The notes: generated from the letters alone by a model not told the origin. A stretch of 64,000 nucleotides of DNA from an uncultured Lachnospiraceae bacterium (GCA_934432885.1 CAKRYY010000010.1:1-64000), one strand, 5' to 3'; positions 43,852 to 53,789 are shown, counted from the first letter of the stretch. A program made the numbers and translations.

Positions 43852-44856
43852 ATGACGATTCGGGAGAGTCTGGAACTGCGGGAAAAAGAATATTTAAGTC
43901 CGCTTGCGGCGTTCAGCATGGATTCAAGGGGACGGCAGCGGGCAGAGGAGCCGTGTGATATACGCCCTGTATTTCAGCGTGACAGAGACAGGATACTGCA
44001 CAGTAAATCCTTCAGGAGACTGAAGGATAAGACGCAGGTATTTCTGACGCCGGAGGGGGACCATTACAGGACGAGGCTGACGCATACGCTTGAAGTGTCG
44101 CAGAATGCAAGGACGATTGCAAAGGCGCTGCGGCTGAATGAGGACCTTGTAGAAGCGATTGCGCTTGGTCACGATTTGGGACATACGCCTTTTGGACATG
44201 CAGGAGAGCGGGCGCTCAATGATGTCTGTCCTTATGGCTTTTCACACAGCGAGCAGAGCGTAAGGACAGTAGATATTCTGGAAAAGGATGGTCAGGGACT
44301 GAATCTGACGTATGAGGTGCGGGATGGGATTCTGAATCACCAGACAAAGGGAGTGCCGTTTACGCTGGAAGGCAGGATTGTCAGAATATCGGATAAGATT
44401 GCTTATATCCATCATGATATGGATGATGCAATCCGTGCGGGCATTTTACGGGAACAGGATGTGCCGCGTGAGATTACAGAGGTAATCGGCGATACGCTGG
44501 GAAAGCGGCTGGACCATTTCATTCACGATTTGGTGACGAACAGCGTAAAGATTGGAGACATTTGTATGTCTGCGCCTGTTGCAGAGGCGATGCAGAAGCT
44601 GCGCACCTTCCTTTTTGAGAATCTTTACACCAATCCCATTGCAAAGGGAGAGGAGCGTAAGGCAGAAAATCTGATTAAGACATTGTATGATTATTACGGC
44701 AAGCATATAGAGCTGCTTCCGCGTGACTATCATCAGCTGATGGAACGCGGAGAGCCAAAGGAAAAAGTTCTCTGTGACTATATCGGCGCTATGACGGACC
44801 GTTTTGCCATAGCAAAGTATGAGGAGATATATATTCCGCAGTGCTGGCACGGATAA
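43852..44856 (+). CDS. dgt: Deoxyguanosinetriphosphate triphosphohydrolase-like HD protein
   Basis: 334 aa; GGAGGA at 43838-43843 lies 8 nt before ATG 43852. HD metal site: RTRLTHTLEVSQNARTIAKA and EAIALGHDLGHTPFGHAGER, ISDKIAYIHHDMDDA. Members cut dNTPs to deoxynucleoside and triphosphate. It starts the dgt-dnaG-rpoD block typical of Clostridia. Confidence 0.92.
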   Translation: MTIRESLELREKEYLSPLAAFSMDSRGRQRAEEPCDIRPVFQRDRDRILHSKSFRRLKDKTQVFLTPEGDHYRTRLTHTLEVSQNARTIAKALRLNEDLVEAIALGHDLGHTPFGHAGERALNDVCPYGFSHSEQSVRTVDILEKDGQGLNLTYEVRDGILNHQTKGVPFTLEGRIVRISDKIAYIHHDMDDAIRAGILREQDVPREITEVIGDTLGKRLDHFIHDLVTNSVKIGDICMSAPVAEAMQKLRTFLFENLYTNPIAKGEERKAENLIKTLYDYYGKHIELLPRDYHQLMERGEPKEKVLCDYIGAMTDRFAIAKYEEIYIPQCWHG

Positions 44857-44877
44857 TGAGATAAAGAAGGGAAAGGA

Positions 44878-46653
44878 ATGTACTATCCGGAAGAACTCAT
44901 AGAAGAGATTCGTTCAAAAAATGATATTGTGGATGTGATTTCGGGATATGTTCACCTGCAGAAAAAGGGCGGCAGTTACTTTGGACTGTGTCCGTTTCAC
45001 AATGAAAAATCCCCCTCTTTTTCGGTCTCCAGGGACAGGCAGATGTATTACTGCTTTGGCTGCGGGGCAGGCGGCAACGTATTTACCTTTCTGATGGAAT
45101 ATGAGAACGCTTCCTTTCAGGAGGCAATACAGGAGCTTGCGCAGCGGGCTGGCGTAAGCCTTCCCCAGGCAGAGTATTCCGAGGAAATGCGAAAAAAGGA
45201 AAGCCGCAGGGCGCGGCTTTTGGAGGTCAATAAGGAAGCTGCCAAATATTTTTATTATCTGCTCCGTAAAAAAGAAGGAGAGCAGGGGATGCGCTATTTA
45301 AAGGGCAGAAGGCTTTCCGATGAAACGATGCAGAAATTTGGGCTTGGCTATGCCAGCAAATACAGCGATGATTTGACTAGGTACCTAAAGAGCAAAGGGT
45401 ATCAGGATGATTTGCTAAAGGAAGCTGGACTTTGCAGCATTGATGAGCGGCATGGGATTTATGACAAATTCTGGAACCGTGTCATGTTTCCGATTCAGGA
45501 TGCCAATCATCGGGTAATTGGATTTGGCGGCAGGGTAATGGGAGACGGAGAGCCAAAGTATTTAAACTCTCCAGAGACGCCGATTTTTGATAAGAGCCGC
45601 AATCTGTACGGACTTAATTTTGCAAGGACATCGCGGACTGGCAATATGATTCTCTGCGAAGGCTATATGGATGTAATTGCAATGCATCAGGCGGGTTTTG
45701 GACAGGCTGTGGCATCACTTGGAACCGCCTTTACCGCAGGGCAGGCAGCCCTTATCAGGCGGTATACGACCAATGTGCTGCTTTCCTATGACAGCGACGG
45801 CGCAGGCATCAAAGCGGCGCTGCGGGCAATCGGAATTTTACGCGAAGCAGGGATGACGGCGAAGATTATTCATCTGGAGCCCTATAAGGACCCTGATGAA
45901 TTTATCAAAAATCTGGGCGCGGAGGAATTCCAAAAACGGATTGACTCGGCAGAGAGCAGCTTCTTTTTTGAACTGCGGATTATGGAGCAGAAATATAATC
46001 TGAAGGACCCGGAAGAAAAGACCCGCTTCTATCAGGAGATCGCGCAGAAGCTGTGCAGCTTTTCCGAAGAGGTAGAGCGTGAAAATTATATCGAAGCGGC
46101 AGCCGAGCATTATCATATTGGATTTGAAAATCTGCGCAGGCTGGTCGGCAGCTATGCAGCCAGGACGGGACTTGCAAAGGAAGTGGTGCGTCCCAAATCG
46201 GGAATCCAGTCTAAAAATAAGCCGCAGGATGGCATTAAGAGAACGCAGCGTCTTTTACTTACGTGGCTGGTAGAGGAAAAAGGACTGTATCAGAAGATAA
46301 AAAAATATATTTCTCCGCAGGATTTTACTGAGGAGCTTTACCGGGAAGCGGCGGCTGCGCTGTTTGCAGAGCTGGAAAAGGGAGAGGTCAATCCGGCGGC
46401 GGTCATCAGCCGTTTTACGCTTGAGGAAGAGCAGCGGGAGGCGGCGAGCCTGTTTCATACAAAGCTGCCCTCCTTTGACGGAGATAAGAAAGAGCGCGAA
46501 AAAGCGTTCCATGATATTTTAGTCAGTGTCAAAACAAACAGTTACGAGTACGACAGTGCAAGGCTTGGAAGCGACATCGAAGCGCTCGGCAGGGTTATCG
46601 CGGGCAGGAAGGCGCTGGAAGAGCTTAAAAATACGCATATTTCTTTAGATTAG
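44878..46653 (+). CDS. dnaG: DNA primase
   Basis: 591 aa. CHC2 zinc finger (LCPFHNEKSPSFSVSRDRQM then YYCFGCGAGGN), primase core RVIGFGGRVMGDGEPKYLNS, Toprim ILCEGYMDVIAM and LSYDSDGAGIKAA, and a DnaB-binding C-terminal domain. Synthesises RNA primers at the fork. GAAGGGAAAGGA precedes ATG 44878, 21 nt after dgt. Confidence 0.96.
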   Translation: MYYPEELIEEIRSKNDIVDVISGYVHLQKKGGSYFGLCPFHNEKSPSFSVSRDRQMYYCFGCGAGGNVFTFLMEYENASFQEAIQELAQRAGVSLPQAEYSEEMRKKESRRARLLEVNKEAAKYFYYLLRKKEGEQGMRYLKGRRLSDETMQKFGLGYASKYSDDLTRYLKSKGYQDDLLKEAGLCSIDERHGIYDKFWNRVMFPIQDANHRVIGFGGRVMGDGEPKYLNSPETPIFDKSRNLYGLNFARTSRTGNMILCEGYMDVIAMHQAGFGQAVASLGTAFTAGQAALIRRYTTNVLLSYDSDGAGIKAALRAIGILREAGMTAKIIHLEPYKDPDEFIKNLGAEEFQKRIDSAESSFFFELRIMEQKYNLKDPEEKTRFYQEIAQKLCSFSEEVERENYIEAAAEHYHIGFENLRRLVGSYAARTGLAKEVVRPKSGIQSKNKPQDGIKRTQRLLLTWLVEEKGLYQKIKKYISPQDFTEELYREAAAALFAELEKGEVNPAAVISRFTLEEEQREAASLFHTKLPSFDGDKKEREKAFHDILVSVKTNSYEYDSARLGSDIEALGRVIAGRKALEELKNTHISLD

Positions 46654-46694
46654 GGTAAAAATAAATAACAAGTTATGGAAGGATGGACCAGAAA

Positions 46695-47804
46695 ATGGAC
46701 GAAAACACAAGGGCAAAGTTGGACGAAAAAATAAAAGAAATCCTTAACATTGCCAAAAAGAAAAAGAATGTTCTGGACTATCAGGAAATCAGTGATTATT
46801 TTGCAGATTTGCAGCTGGAGGAAGAACAGTTCGACCAGATCATTGAGACCCTGGAGCAGAATCATGTAGATGTACTGCGCATGACAGACGACGATGTGGA
46901 TGAGGAAGAAATCATACTGACGGATGAGGACGAGGTAGATGTGGAAAATATCGACCTTTCAGTTCCGGACGGCGTCAGCATCGAAGACCCTGTCAGAATG
47001 TATCTGAAAGAGATTGGCAAGGTGCCTCTTCTGAGTGCGGAAGAGGAGATTGAGCTTGCAAAGAAGATGGAAGAGGGGGACGCAGAAGCAAAGAAAAGGT
47101 TAGCAGAGGCTAACCTGCGTCTGGTAGTCAGCATTGCAAAGCGCTATGTAGGACGCGGCATGCTGTTCCTTGACCTGATTCAGGAAGGAAATATGGGTCT
47201 GATAAAGGCGGTTGAAAAATTCGATTACCGCAAGGGCTACAAATTCTCCACCTATGCGACATGGTGGATTCGTCAGGCAATTACAAGGGCGATTGCCGAC
47301 CAGGCAAGAACCATCCGTATTCCTGTACACATGGTAGAGACAATCAATAAACTGATTCGCGTGAGCCGTCAGCTCTTACAGGAGCTTGGACGGGAACCTA
47401 CCCCGGAGGAAATTGCGGCAGAGATGAATATGCCGGAGGATCGAGTGCGTGAGATTTTGAAGATTTCACAGGAGCCGGTATCTCTGGAAACACCGATTGG
47501 TGAAGAGGAGGACAGCCATCTGGGAGATTTCATTCAGGATGACAATGTACCGGTGCCTTCCGATGCGGCGGCGTTTACGCTTTTAAAGGAGCAGCTTGTT
47601 GAGGTACTGGGAACTCTGACAGAGAGGGAACAGAAGGTTTTACGGCTTCGTTTTGGACTGGATGATGGACGTGCGAGAACACTGGAAGAGGTCGGTAAGG
47701 AATTTAACGTTACCCGTGAGCGTATCCGTCAGATAGAGGCAAAGGCGCTGCGTAAGCTGCGTCATCCCAGCAGAAGCAGAAAACTGAAGGATTATCTGGA
47801 CTAA
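46695..47804 (+). CDS. rpoD: Primary sigma factor RpoD/SigA
   Basis: 369 aa from ATG 46695 (AAGGA 11 nt upstream); an in-frame ATG at 46683 touches the ribosome site and would add MDQK. Region 1.1 helices, region 1.2 [16 protein letters not shown], region 2 [20 protein letters not shown] and [20 protein letters not shown], region 4 [20 protein letters not shown]. Directs polymerase to TTGACA/TATAAT promoters such as those listed here. Confidence 0.96.
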   Translation: MDENTRAKLDEKIKEILNIAKKKKNVLDYQEISDYFADLQLEEEQFDQIIETLEQNHVDVLRMTDDDVDEEEIILTDEDEVDVENIDLSVPDGVSIEDPVRMYLKEIGKVPLLSAEEEIELAKKMEEGDAEAKKRLAEANLRLVVSIAKRYVGRGMLFLDLIQEGNMGLIKAVEKFDYRKGYKFSTYATWWIRQAITRAIADQARTIRIPVHMVETINKLIRVSRQLLQELGREPTPEEIAAEMNMPEDRVREILKISQEPVSLETPIGEEEDSHLGDFIQDDNVPVPSDAAAFTLLKEQLVEVLGTLTEREQKVLRLRFGLDDGRARTLEEVGKEFNVTRERIRQIEAKALRKLRHPSRSRKLKDYLD

Positions 47805-48550
47805 TGGAATTATCAAAAAGAATGCTTGCGGTGGCGCAGATGGTGTCACCGGGAGGCGTGGCATGTGATGTAGGCTGCGATCATGGATATGTGCCGATTT
47901 ATCTGATACAGCAGAAAATCTGTAAAAAGGTGATTGCGATGGATGTCGGCATGGGACCTCTGTCCAGAGCGCAGGAGCATATCAGGGACTGCGGGCTGGA
48001 GGCTTACATAGAGACCAGATTATCGGACGGCGTAGAGGCGCTTTTGCCCGGTGAAGCGCAGAGCGTGATGATTGCCGGCATGGGCGGCAGGCTGGTTCGA
48101 AAAATTCTGTCAGAGGGCGGAGAAAAAATAAAGGCCTTGCGGGAATTGATTCTGCAGCCGCAGTCAGAGCTTACGCAGGTACGGATATTTTTGCGCAGAG
48201 AGGGCTTTTTGCTCCTCGATGAAGATATACTATATGAGGATGGAAAATACTATCCGATTTTAAAGGCTGTCTATGCGCCGAAGGAAGCGGGGGAGCAGGC
48301 GCTTGAGCTGTATGGCACAGAGGACGGAGATACTTTACAAAAAAGAGCCGGGGAGCAGTATGGCCCGTTGCTGTTAAAAAAGGCACATCCGGTGCTGCAG
48401 CAGTATCTGCTGTGGGAACAGCGGCATGAGGAGGAAATCCGTGCGCGGCTGCAGCAGGAGGACGGAGAGCGTTGCAGGCAGCGGCTTAAGACCCTGCAGG
48501 AGCGCGAGGCACTGCGCCGGTATGCACTTTCAGGCATCGCTCGCGCGTAG
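47804..48550 (+). CDS. trmK: tRNA (adenine-22-N1)-methyltransferase
   Basis: 248 aa; its ATG shares a base with the rpoD stop. The SAM motif CDVGCDHGYVPIYL (about 24-37), AIMDVG..GPLSRAQEH-type motif II and MIAGMGGRLVRKIL identify the TrmK family, which methylates A22 of some tRNAs. The last six residues (SGIARA) and the stop are read from the dispersed repeat that begins near 48531. Confidence 0.9.
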   Translation: MELSKRMLAVAQMVSPGGVACDVGCDHGYVPIYLIQQKICKKVIAMDVGMGPLSRAQEHIRDCGLEAYIETRLSDGVEALLPGEAQSVMIAGMGGRLVRKILSEGGEKIKALRELILQPQSELTQVRIFLRREGFLLLDEDILYEDGKYYPILKAVYAPKEAGEQALELYGTEDGDTLQKRAGEQYGPLLLKKAHPVLQQYLLWEQRHEEEIRARLQQEDGERCRQRLKTLQEREALRRYALSGIARA

Positions 48551-48577
48551 AGAGTTTGCAGGCAGACTCTTTTTTAG
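48529..48577. repeat. Dispersed repeat, 3' module, overlapping trmK end
   Basis: CAGGCATCGCTCGCGCGTAG, then AGAGTTTGCAGGCAGACTCT and TTTTT; matches 17468-17513 at about 40 of 46 positions. The second part (48551-48576) is a hairpin with T-tract and can terminate the dgt-trmK operon. Confidence 0.75.
48551..48576 (+). terminator. Terminator inside the repeat, between trmK and nif3-like gene
   Basis: AGAGTTTGC-AG-GCAGACTCT with one G-T pair, then TTTTTT. It lies only 22 nt before the next start codon. Confidence 0.65.
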
Positions 48578-48597
48578 AAAGAATGGGGGAAATCAAA

Positions 48598-49380
48598 ATG
48601 CGCTGCAGAGAAGTGATTGAAAAGCTGGAAACACTTTCGCCCGGACAGTTTGCCGAGAGCTGGGATAATGTTGGACTTTTGGCAGGCAGATACGACCGAG
48701 AGATTACTTCCATCATGCTTGCAGTTGATGCAACGGATCACGTTGTAGAGGAAGCGGTACAAAAGGGAGTTTCGCTTCTGCTGACGCACCATCCGCTTAT
48801 TTTTTCTGCAAGAAAAAAGATAAATGACGGCGATTTTATAGGAAAAAGACTGGTCATGCTCCTGCAGAATGACATCTGCTATTATGCGATGCATACAAAC
48901 TTTGATGTTATGGGGATGGCGGATGCTGCAGCGGATGAGATAGGGCTGAAGGACAGGGAAGTACTGGATGTGACCTATGAGGATGAAATTGCACGCGAGG
49001 GCATCGGCAGGTTTGGCAGGCTGCCAAAGGCAATGACGCTGGAGGCCTGCGGAGAGTGGATAAAAGAGATATTTGCATTGGAATCGGTCAAAATGTTCGG
49101 AGATGGAGAACATATTGTAGAGCGGGCGGCAATCTGCCCCGGCTCCGGCAAGAGCGTGATTCAGAAGGCAGTGCAGATGGGGGCTGAAGTGCTGATTACC
49201 GGAGATATTGACCATCATGCGGGCATTGACGCAATGGCGATGGGCTTGTCGATTCTGGATGCGGGGCATTATGGGCTGGAAAAGATATTTGTTCCTTATA
49301 TGGAAGAATTTTTGAAACGGGAATGCCCAGGGATACAGGTTATGCGGGCGAGAGAGCAGAGCCCGTTTCGGATACTGTAA
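48598..49380 (+). CDS. Nif3-like dinuclear metal protein
   Basis: 260 aa; ATG 48598 has GGGGGA 7 nt upstream, better than 48583 or 48556. Metal ligands in LLTHHPLIFSA, AMHTNFDVMG and the C-terminal DAGHYGLEKIFV. ESWDNVGLLAG at the N-terminus is the family's hallmark. The family (GTP cyclohydrolase I type 2/YqfO) follows trmK in many Firmicutes; its reaction is unsettled. Confidence 0.9.
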   Translation: MRCREVIEKLETLSPGQFAESWDNVGLLAGRYDREITSIMLAVDATDHVVEEAVQKGVSLLLTHHPLIFSARKKINDGDFIGKRLVMLLQNDICYYAMHTNFDVMGMADAAADEIGLKDREVLDVTYEDEIAREGIGRFGRLPKAMTLEACGEWIKEIFALESVKMFGDGEHIVERAAICPGSGKSVIQKAVQMGAEVLITGDIDHHAGIDAMAMGLSILDAGHYGLEKIFVPYMEEFLKRECPGIQVMRAREQSPFRIL

Positions 49381-49407
49381 AAAGGTATAGCAGGCGGAGG
49401 TATGGGT

Positions 49408-51063
49408 ATGATAGAGGTTACGATTGCAGGAGAAAAAAAGAAATATCCGGAAGGCACTACCTACGAGGAAATTGCGCGGGAATATCAGAAGCAGTATGAT
49501 GATACGATTGCGCTGGTGGTTGCAGACGGTAAGATCCGTGAACTGATGAAAAAGGTTGAAGGAGACTGCGAACTTTCTTTTTTAACACTGAAGGATTCAG
49601 CAGGTCATAAGAGCTATGTACGCACGGCAATTATGCTTCTGATAAAAGCGCTCTATGATGTGGAGCCGCGTGAAAATATTGAGCGGATTAAGGTAGAATT
49701 TGCCATCGGGCAGGGCTATTATTGCAGCCTGAAGGGAAAGGTAAAGGCGGACGACACACTGGCGGAGCGTTTAAATGTACGGATGCGGCAGCTTGTTTTG
49801 GAAAATCTGCCGATTGAAAAGAAAAATTACCCGATAGCGGAGGCGGTTGCCCTGTTTGATCGCTATGGCATGGAGGATAAGAAAAAGCTTTTCCGTTACC
49901 GCCGCAGCTCTACGGTCAACGTATATCGTCTGGGCGATTACTATGATTATTATTATGGCTATATGCTGCCGTCTACAGGCTATGTCTCCTATTTTCAGGT
50001 AATTGCTTACGAAAAAGGGCTGATGCTCATTCTGCCTGACCGTAAGGAGCCAAAGACAATCAGCTATTTTGAGCCGAGAGAAAAACTTTTTGCAGCCCTG
50101 CAGCGTTCTACCATCTGGGGCGAGATGATGGAAATTGACACAGTCGGCGATTTGAATGATGAAATCTGCCGGGGTGGAATTTCTGATTTGATTCTTGTGC
50201 AGGAGGCGCTTCAGGAGAGAAGAATCGGAGAGATTGCAGAGGACATCGTCAGCAGGGGCGGCGTAAAATTTGTTATGATTGCAGGTCCCTCCTCCTCTGG
50301 CAAGACGACCTTCTCACACAGGCTTTCGATTCAACTGCGTTCCTATGGAATGAAGCCGCACCCGATTGCGCTGGATGATTATTTCGTAGACAGGGAGCTG
50401 ACGCCGCGTGATGAAAACGGGGATTATAATTTTGAATGTCTGGAAGCCATTGACGTCGCAAAATTCAATCAGGATATGAGCGATTTGCTGGCAGGAAAGA
50501 CAGTTGAGCTGCCGCGCTTTAACTTTAAGACCGGCAAGAGAGAGTACAACGGAAACTTTAAAACGCTTGGCAAGGAAGACATCCTTGTAATCGAGGGAAT
50601 TCATGGACTGAATGACAAGACCTCTTTTTCCCTGCCGGTAGAGAGCAAATATAAAATTTATATCAGCGCACTGACGAGCCTGAATGTAGATGAGCATAAC
50701 AGGATTCCGACAACCGACGGACGGCTGCTGCGCCGTATGGTGCGGGATGCAAGGACGAGAGGTGCATCGGCAAAGCGTACAATCAGTATGTGGCAGTCTG
50801 TGCGTAGGGGAGAGGAAGAAAATATCTTCCCATTTCAGGAGAGTGCGGATGCAACCTTTAACTCCGTTCTGATTTATGAGCTGGCTGTATTAAAGCAGTA
50901 TGCAGAACCGCTGCTTTTCAGCATACAGAAGGGAGAACCGGAATATTTCGAGGCAAAGAGGCTCCTGAAATTTCTGGAATATTTCCTCGGCGTGAGCGGG
51001 GAAGAAGTGCCAAAAAATTCTATTGTGCGTGAATTTATTGGCGGAAGTGTATTTCATGTTTGA
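49408..51063 (+). CDS. TGS-domain/uridine kinase-like fusion protein
   Basis: 551 aa; GGAGG at 49396-49400 favours ATG 49408 over 49402. Residues 1-60 are a TGS domain (MIEVTIAGEKKKYPEGTTYE), followed by a ThrRS-editing-like region (about 65-235) and a uridine kinase domain (about 290-500; IAGPSSSGKTTFSHRLSIQL, LDDYFVDRELTPRDENGDYN, VIEGIHGLND). Such 'nucleoside kinases' are common in Clostridia. The kinase part should phosphorylate uridine/cytidine; the TGS part suggests RNA or ribosome contact. Confidence 0.88.
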   Translation: MIEVTIAGEKKKYPEGTTYEEIAREYQKQYDDTIALVVADGKIRELMKKVEGDCELSFLTLKDSAGHKSYVRTAIMLLIKALYDVEPRENIERIKVEFAIGQGYYCSLKGKVKADDTLAERLNVRMRQLVLENLPIEKKNYPIAEAVALFDRYGMEDKKKLFRYRRSSTVNVYRLGDYYDYYYGYMLPSTGYVSYFQVIAYEKGLMLILPDRKEPKTISYFEPREKLFAALQRSTIWGEMMEIDTVGDLNDEICRGGISDLILVQEALQERRIGEIAEDIVSRGGVKFVMIAGPSSSGKTTFSHRLSIQLRSYGMKPHPIALDDYFVDRELTPRDENGDYNFECLEAIDVAKFNQDMSDLLAGKTVELPRFNFKTGKREYNGNFKTLGKEDILVIEGIHGLNDKTSFSLPVESKYKIYISALTSLNVDEHNRIPTTDGRLLRRMVRDARTRGASAKRTISMWQSVRRGEEENIFPFQESADATFNSVLIYELAVLKQYAEPLLFSIQKGEPEYFEAKRLLKFLEYFLGVSGEEVPKNSIVREFIGGSVFHV

Positions 51064-51087
51064 TAAAAATGTGATAAAATCTTAAAC

Positions 51088-51439
51088 GTGTTAAGTAGGA
51101 CAGACGATCGCGGCTGCATACGCCGAAAGGCGGCAGGTGAGGAAAGTCCGGGCTTCACAGGGCAGGATGCCGGATAACGTCCGGTGAAGGCGACTTCAAG
51201 GATAGTGCAACAGAAATAAACCGCCAGGCAACTGGTAAGGGTGGAAAGGCAGTGTAAGGGACTACCGCCCTGCCGGTAACGGCAGGGGCACATGTAAACC
51301 CCATCCGAAGCAAGACCGAAACGAAAGCAACAGGTTTGCCCGACCTGCTTTCAGGTGGGTCGCTGGAGGCTGTCGGCAACGACAGTCCTAGATAGATGAT
51401 CGTTCACGACATAACCCGGCTTATCGTCCTGCTTAACAC
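51088..51439 (+). ncRNA. rnpB: RNase P RNA (class A)
   Basis: P1 pairs GTGTTAAGTAGGAC (51088-51101) with GTCCTGCTTAACAC (51426-51439). The conserved GAGGAAAGTCCGGGCT (51139-51154), the ACAGAAATAAACCGCC segment near 51210, and the 3' TAGATAGATGATCG...ACATAACCCGGCTTATCG block are present. It processes the 5' ends of tRNA precursors. Confidence 0.92.
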
Positions 51440-51472
51440 AAAAAAGAGTCGTATAAGCTGGAGGTAGTTTTT

Positions 51473-52738
51473 ATGAATACCGAAAAGTCCAAAGCATATT
51501 ATCAGGAAGCTGTAAAGCGGATGCCCGGCGGGGTGAATTCTCCGGTACGGGCATTTTATCGTGTGGGGCGTCCGCCGCTTTTTATTAAACGTGCGTATGG
51601 AGATAAGGTTGTCGATGAGGATGGTAATCAACTGATAGATTATGTCTGCTCCTGGGGTCCTGCCATTTTGGGACATGCACACCCGAAGGTGACAGAGGCG
51701 GTCAGGGCTGCGGCGCTTGACGGGCTGACCTTTGGCGCACCGACGTGGAAGGAGGTCGAGCTTGCAGATAAGATACAGCAGCATGTACCTTCTATGGAAA
51801 AGCTGCGGCTTGTAAATTCCGGAACAGAAGCTGTTATGAGCGCTATCCGCGCGGCGAGAGGCTATACGGGGCGGGAAAAAATTGTCAAATTCAAGGGCTG
51901 CTATCATGGACATTCGGATGGACTGCTGGTAAAGGCAGGAAGTGCAGCGCTTACAGGCGGAGTGCCGGACAGTGCGGGAGTGCCCGCATCCTATACGGAG
52001 AATACGCTTCTTGCAGCCTATAATGATGAAGAGAGCGTGCGTGCTTTGTTTGAACGCTATGGAAAGGAAATCGCCTGTCTGATTGTAGAGCCGGTAGCGG
52101 CAAATATGGGCGTTGTCCTGCCAAAGGAGAGCTTTTTGGCTTTCCTGCGTGAAATCACAAAAAAATACGGCACGATACTTTTATTTGACGAGGTTATTAC
52201 AGGCTTCCGGCTTGGGCTTGGTGGTGCGCAGGCTTATTACGGCATTACACCGGATATGACGACGCTTGGAAAGATTGTGGGCGGCGGTATGCCGCTTGCG
52301 GTATATGGCGGCAGAAAAGAGATTATGGACTGTGTTGCACCTCTGGGAAATGTTTATCAGGCGGGAACGCTGTCGGGCAATCCTGTGGCGACAGCGGCAG
52401 GTATTGCGACACTTACCGAGCTGGAGAAGCATCCTGAGATTTATGGGGAGCTGGAGGAAAAAGCAGGACTTTTAGCAGATGCGTACAGAAAGACCAAGCT
52501 GGTATGGGTCAATCAGGCAGGCTCGCTTTTGAGTGCATTCTTTACAAAGGGACCTGTGGTGGATGACGAAACTGCGACGGCCTCTGATACGGGCGCTTAT
52601 GCGGAGTATTTCAATTATATGCTGGAACAGGGCATCTATGTAGCGCCGTCCCAGTTTGAGGCAATGTTTGTGTCTGCGGCGCACAGCCAGGAAGATATAG
52701 AAAAAACAGTGCAGGCAATTTTGAGTTTCAGAAGATAA
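51473..52738 (+). CDS. hemL: Glutamate-1-semialdehyde 2,1-aminomutase
   Basis: 421 aa. Forms 5-aminolevulinate from glutamate-1-semialdehyde. PLP lysine K267 in TTLGKIVGGGMPLAVYGG; LLFDEVITGFRLGLGGAQ; MPGGVNSPVRAF near the N-terminus is the HemL hallmark. GGAGGTAG precedes the start. No other heme genes are nearby, so this may be a relocated or dedicated copy. Confidence 0.93.
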   Translation: MNTEKSKAYYQEAVKRMPGGVNSPVRAFYRVGRPPLFIKRAYGDKVVDEDGNQLIDYVCSWGPAILGHAHPKVTEAVRAAALDGLTFGAPTWKEVELADKIQQHVPSMEKLRLVNSGTEAVMSAIRAARGYTGREKIVKFKGCYHGHSDGLLVKAGSAALTGGVPDSAGVPASYTENTLLAAYNDEESVRALFERYGKEIACLIVEPVAANMGVVLPKESFLAFLREITKKYGTILLFDEVITGFRLGLGGAQAYYGITPDMTTLGKIVGGGMPLAVYGGRKEIMDCVAPLGNVYQAGTLSGNPVATAAGIATLTELEKHPEIYGELEEKAGLLADAYRKTKLVWVNQAGSLLSAFFTKGPVVDDETATASDTGAYAEYFNYMLEQGIYVAPSQFEAMFVSAAHSQEDIEKTVQAILSFRR

Positions 52739-52754
52739 CAGGGTGGATATGAAG

Positions 52755-53375
52755 ATGAAAAAGGATATGATAAAACGTTGTATCATGACGGTTGCGGGCG
52801 TTATGCTGAGTGGCTTTTCTGTTGGGATGTTTAATGCTTCCGCTTTTGGAATGGACCCGTTTCAGGTATTTGCACATGGCGTATGGACACATATTCCGAT
52901 TACCTTTGGCACGTTTTATATGGTGCTGAATCTGATTATGCTGATTGGCACATTTCTGGCGGACCGCACAAAGATAGGACTGGGTACCTTTATCAATATT
53001 TTCCTGCTTGGTTATATGGTGGATTTTTCGACATGGGTGTGGGACAGACCGCAGTATACGGGTACGATTGTCAGCAGGGCAGTGCTTTTAATCTGTGGCA
53101 TTTTGCTGCTTTGTCTCGCTTCCTCGCTCTATTTTGTCGGGGACCTTGGCGTATCAACCTATGATTCGATTGCACTGATTATTTCAGAAAAAAAGAAATG
53201 GCGGTTTTTTATCGTGCGGGTCATCTGCGATTTAATCTGTTCGCTGACGGGATTTGCACTTGGCGCAGTGCTTGGCGTAGGAACGCTGGTGTCTGCCTTT
53301 GGCATGGGACCGATGATTACATTCTTTAACGTCCATGTGTCCGAACCGCTCAGGTACGGACACAGGAAGAACTAA
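52755..53375 (+). CDS. YczE/YyaS-like integral membrane protein
   Basis: 206 aa; ATG 52755 has GGGTGG 8 nt upstream (the earlier in-frame starts at 52743/52749 are too close). Five membrane segments; MFNASAFGMDPFQVFAHGV and SLYFVGDLGVSTYDSIALII match the YczE/YitT-like family. Function unknown; YczE affects surfactin production in Bacillus. It directly follows hemL. Confidence 0.8.
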   Translation: MKKDMIKRCIMTVAGVMLSGFSVGMFNASAFGMDPFQVFAHGVWTHIPITFGTFYMVLNLIMLIGTFLADRTKIGLGTFINIFLLGYMVDFSTWVWDRPQYTGTIVSRAVLLICGILLLCLASSLYFVGDLGVSTYDSIALIISEKKKWRFFIVRVICDLICSLTGFALGAVLGVGTLVSAFGMGPMITFFNVHVSEPLRYGHRKN

Positions 53376-53388
53376 GATGAGCTTTGTA

Positions 53389-53688
53389 TTATGATTCTTT
53401 ATCATCAGCCATACGCTCAAAGACAAGCTCATAGCCGTCCGTGCCGTAGTTCAGGCAACGATTTACGCGACTGATAGTAGCGGTAGAAGCACCGGTCTTT
53501 TCAGCAATTTCCAGATAGGTTTTGTGCTCATGGAGCATAGCTGCTACCTCAAAGCGCTGGGAAAGTGACAGCAGCTCATTGACGGTACATAAATCCTCAA
53601 AAAAATCATAGCATTCTTCTTTTGTATGCAGATTCAGAACAGCGTCAAATAAATGATCGACGGCTTCTGTTTTGATTTTCTTATTCAT
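53389..53688 (-). CDS. TrpR-like protein of the YerC/YecD family
   Basis: 99 aa from the ATG at 53688 (GGGAGGCAC upstream); an in-frame ATG 60 bp up lacks a site. Helical Trp-repressor fold with HTH TYLEIAEKTGASTATISRVN (about 62-81). Members of the family are regulators of unknown ligand. Confidence 0.85.
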   Translation of the reverse strand: MNKKIKTEAVDHLFDAVLNLHTKEECYDFFEDLCTVNELLSLSQRFEVAAMLHEHKTYLEIAEKTGASTATISRVNRCLNYGTDGYELVFERMADDKES

Positions 53689-53789
53689 AAGTGCCTCCCT
53701 TTTGCATGGGCAAACTAATTGATATTCTACAATTTCATATAGTAACATATTAAAGCCTTAAAGTAAAGGGATGCATCAAAAAGAACTGC

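Noticed and set aside
51054..51379. Minus-strand frames over the RNase P RNA
   Set aside because: They are antisense to rnpB and have no protein-like features.
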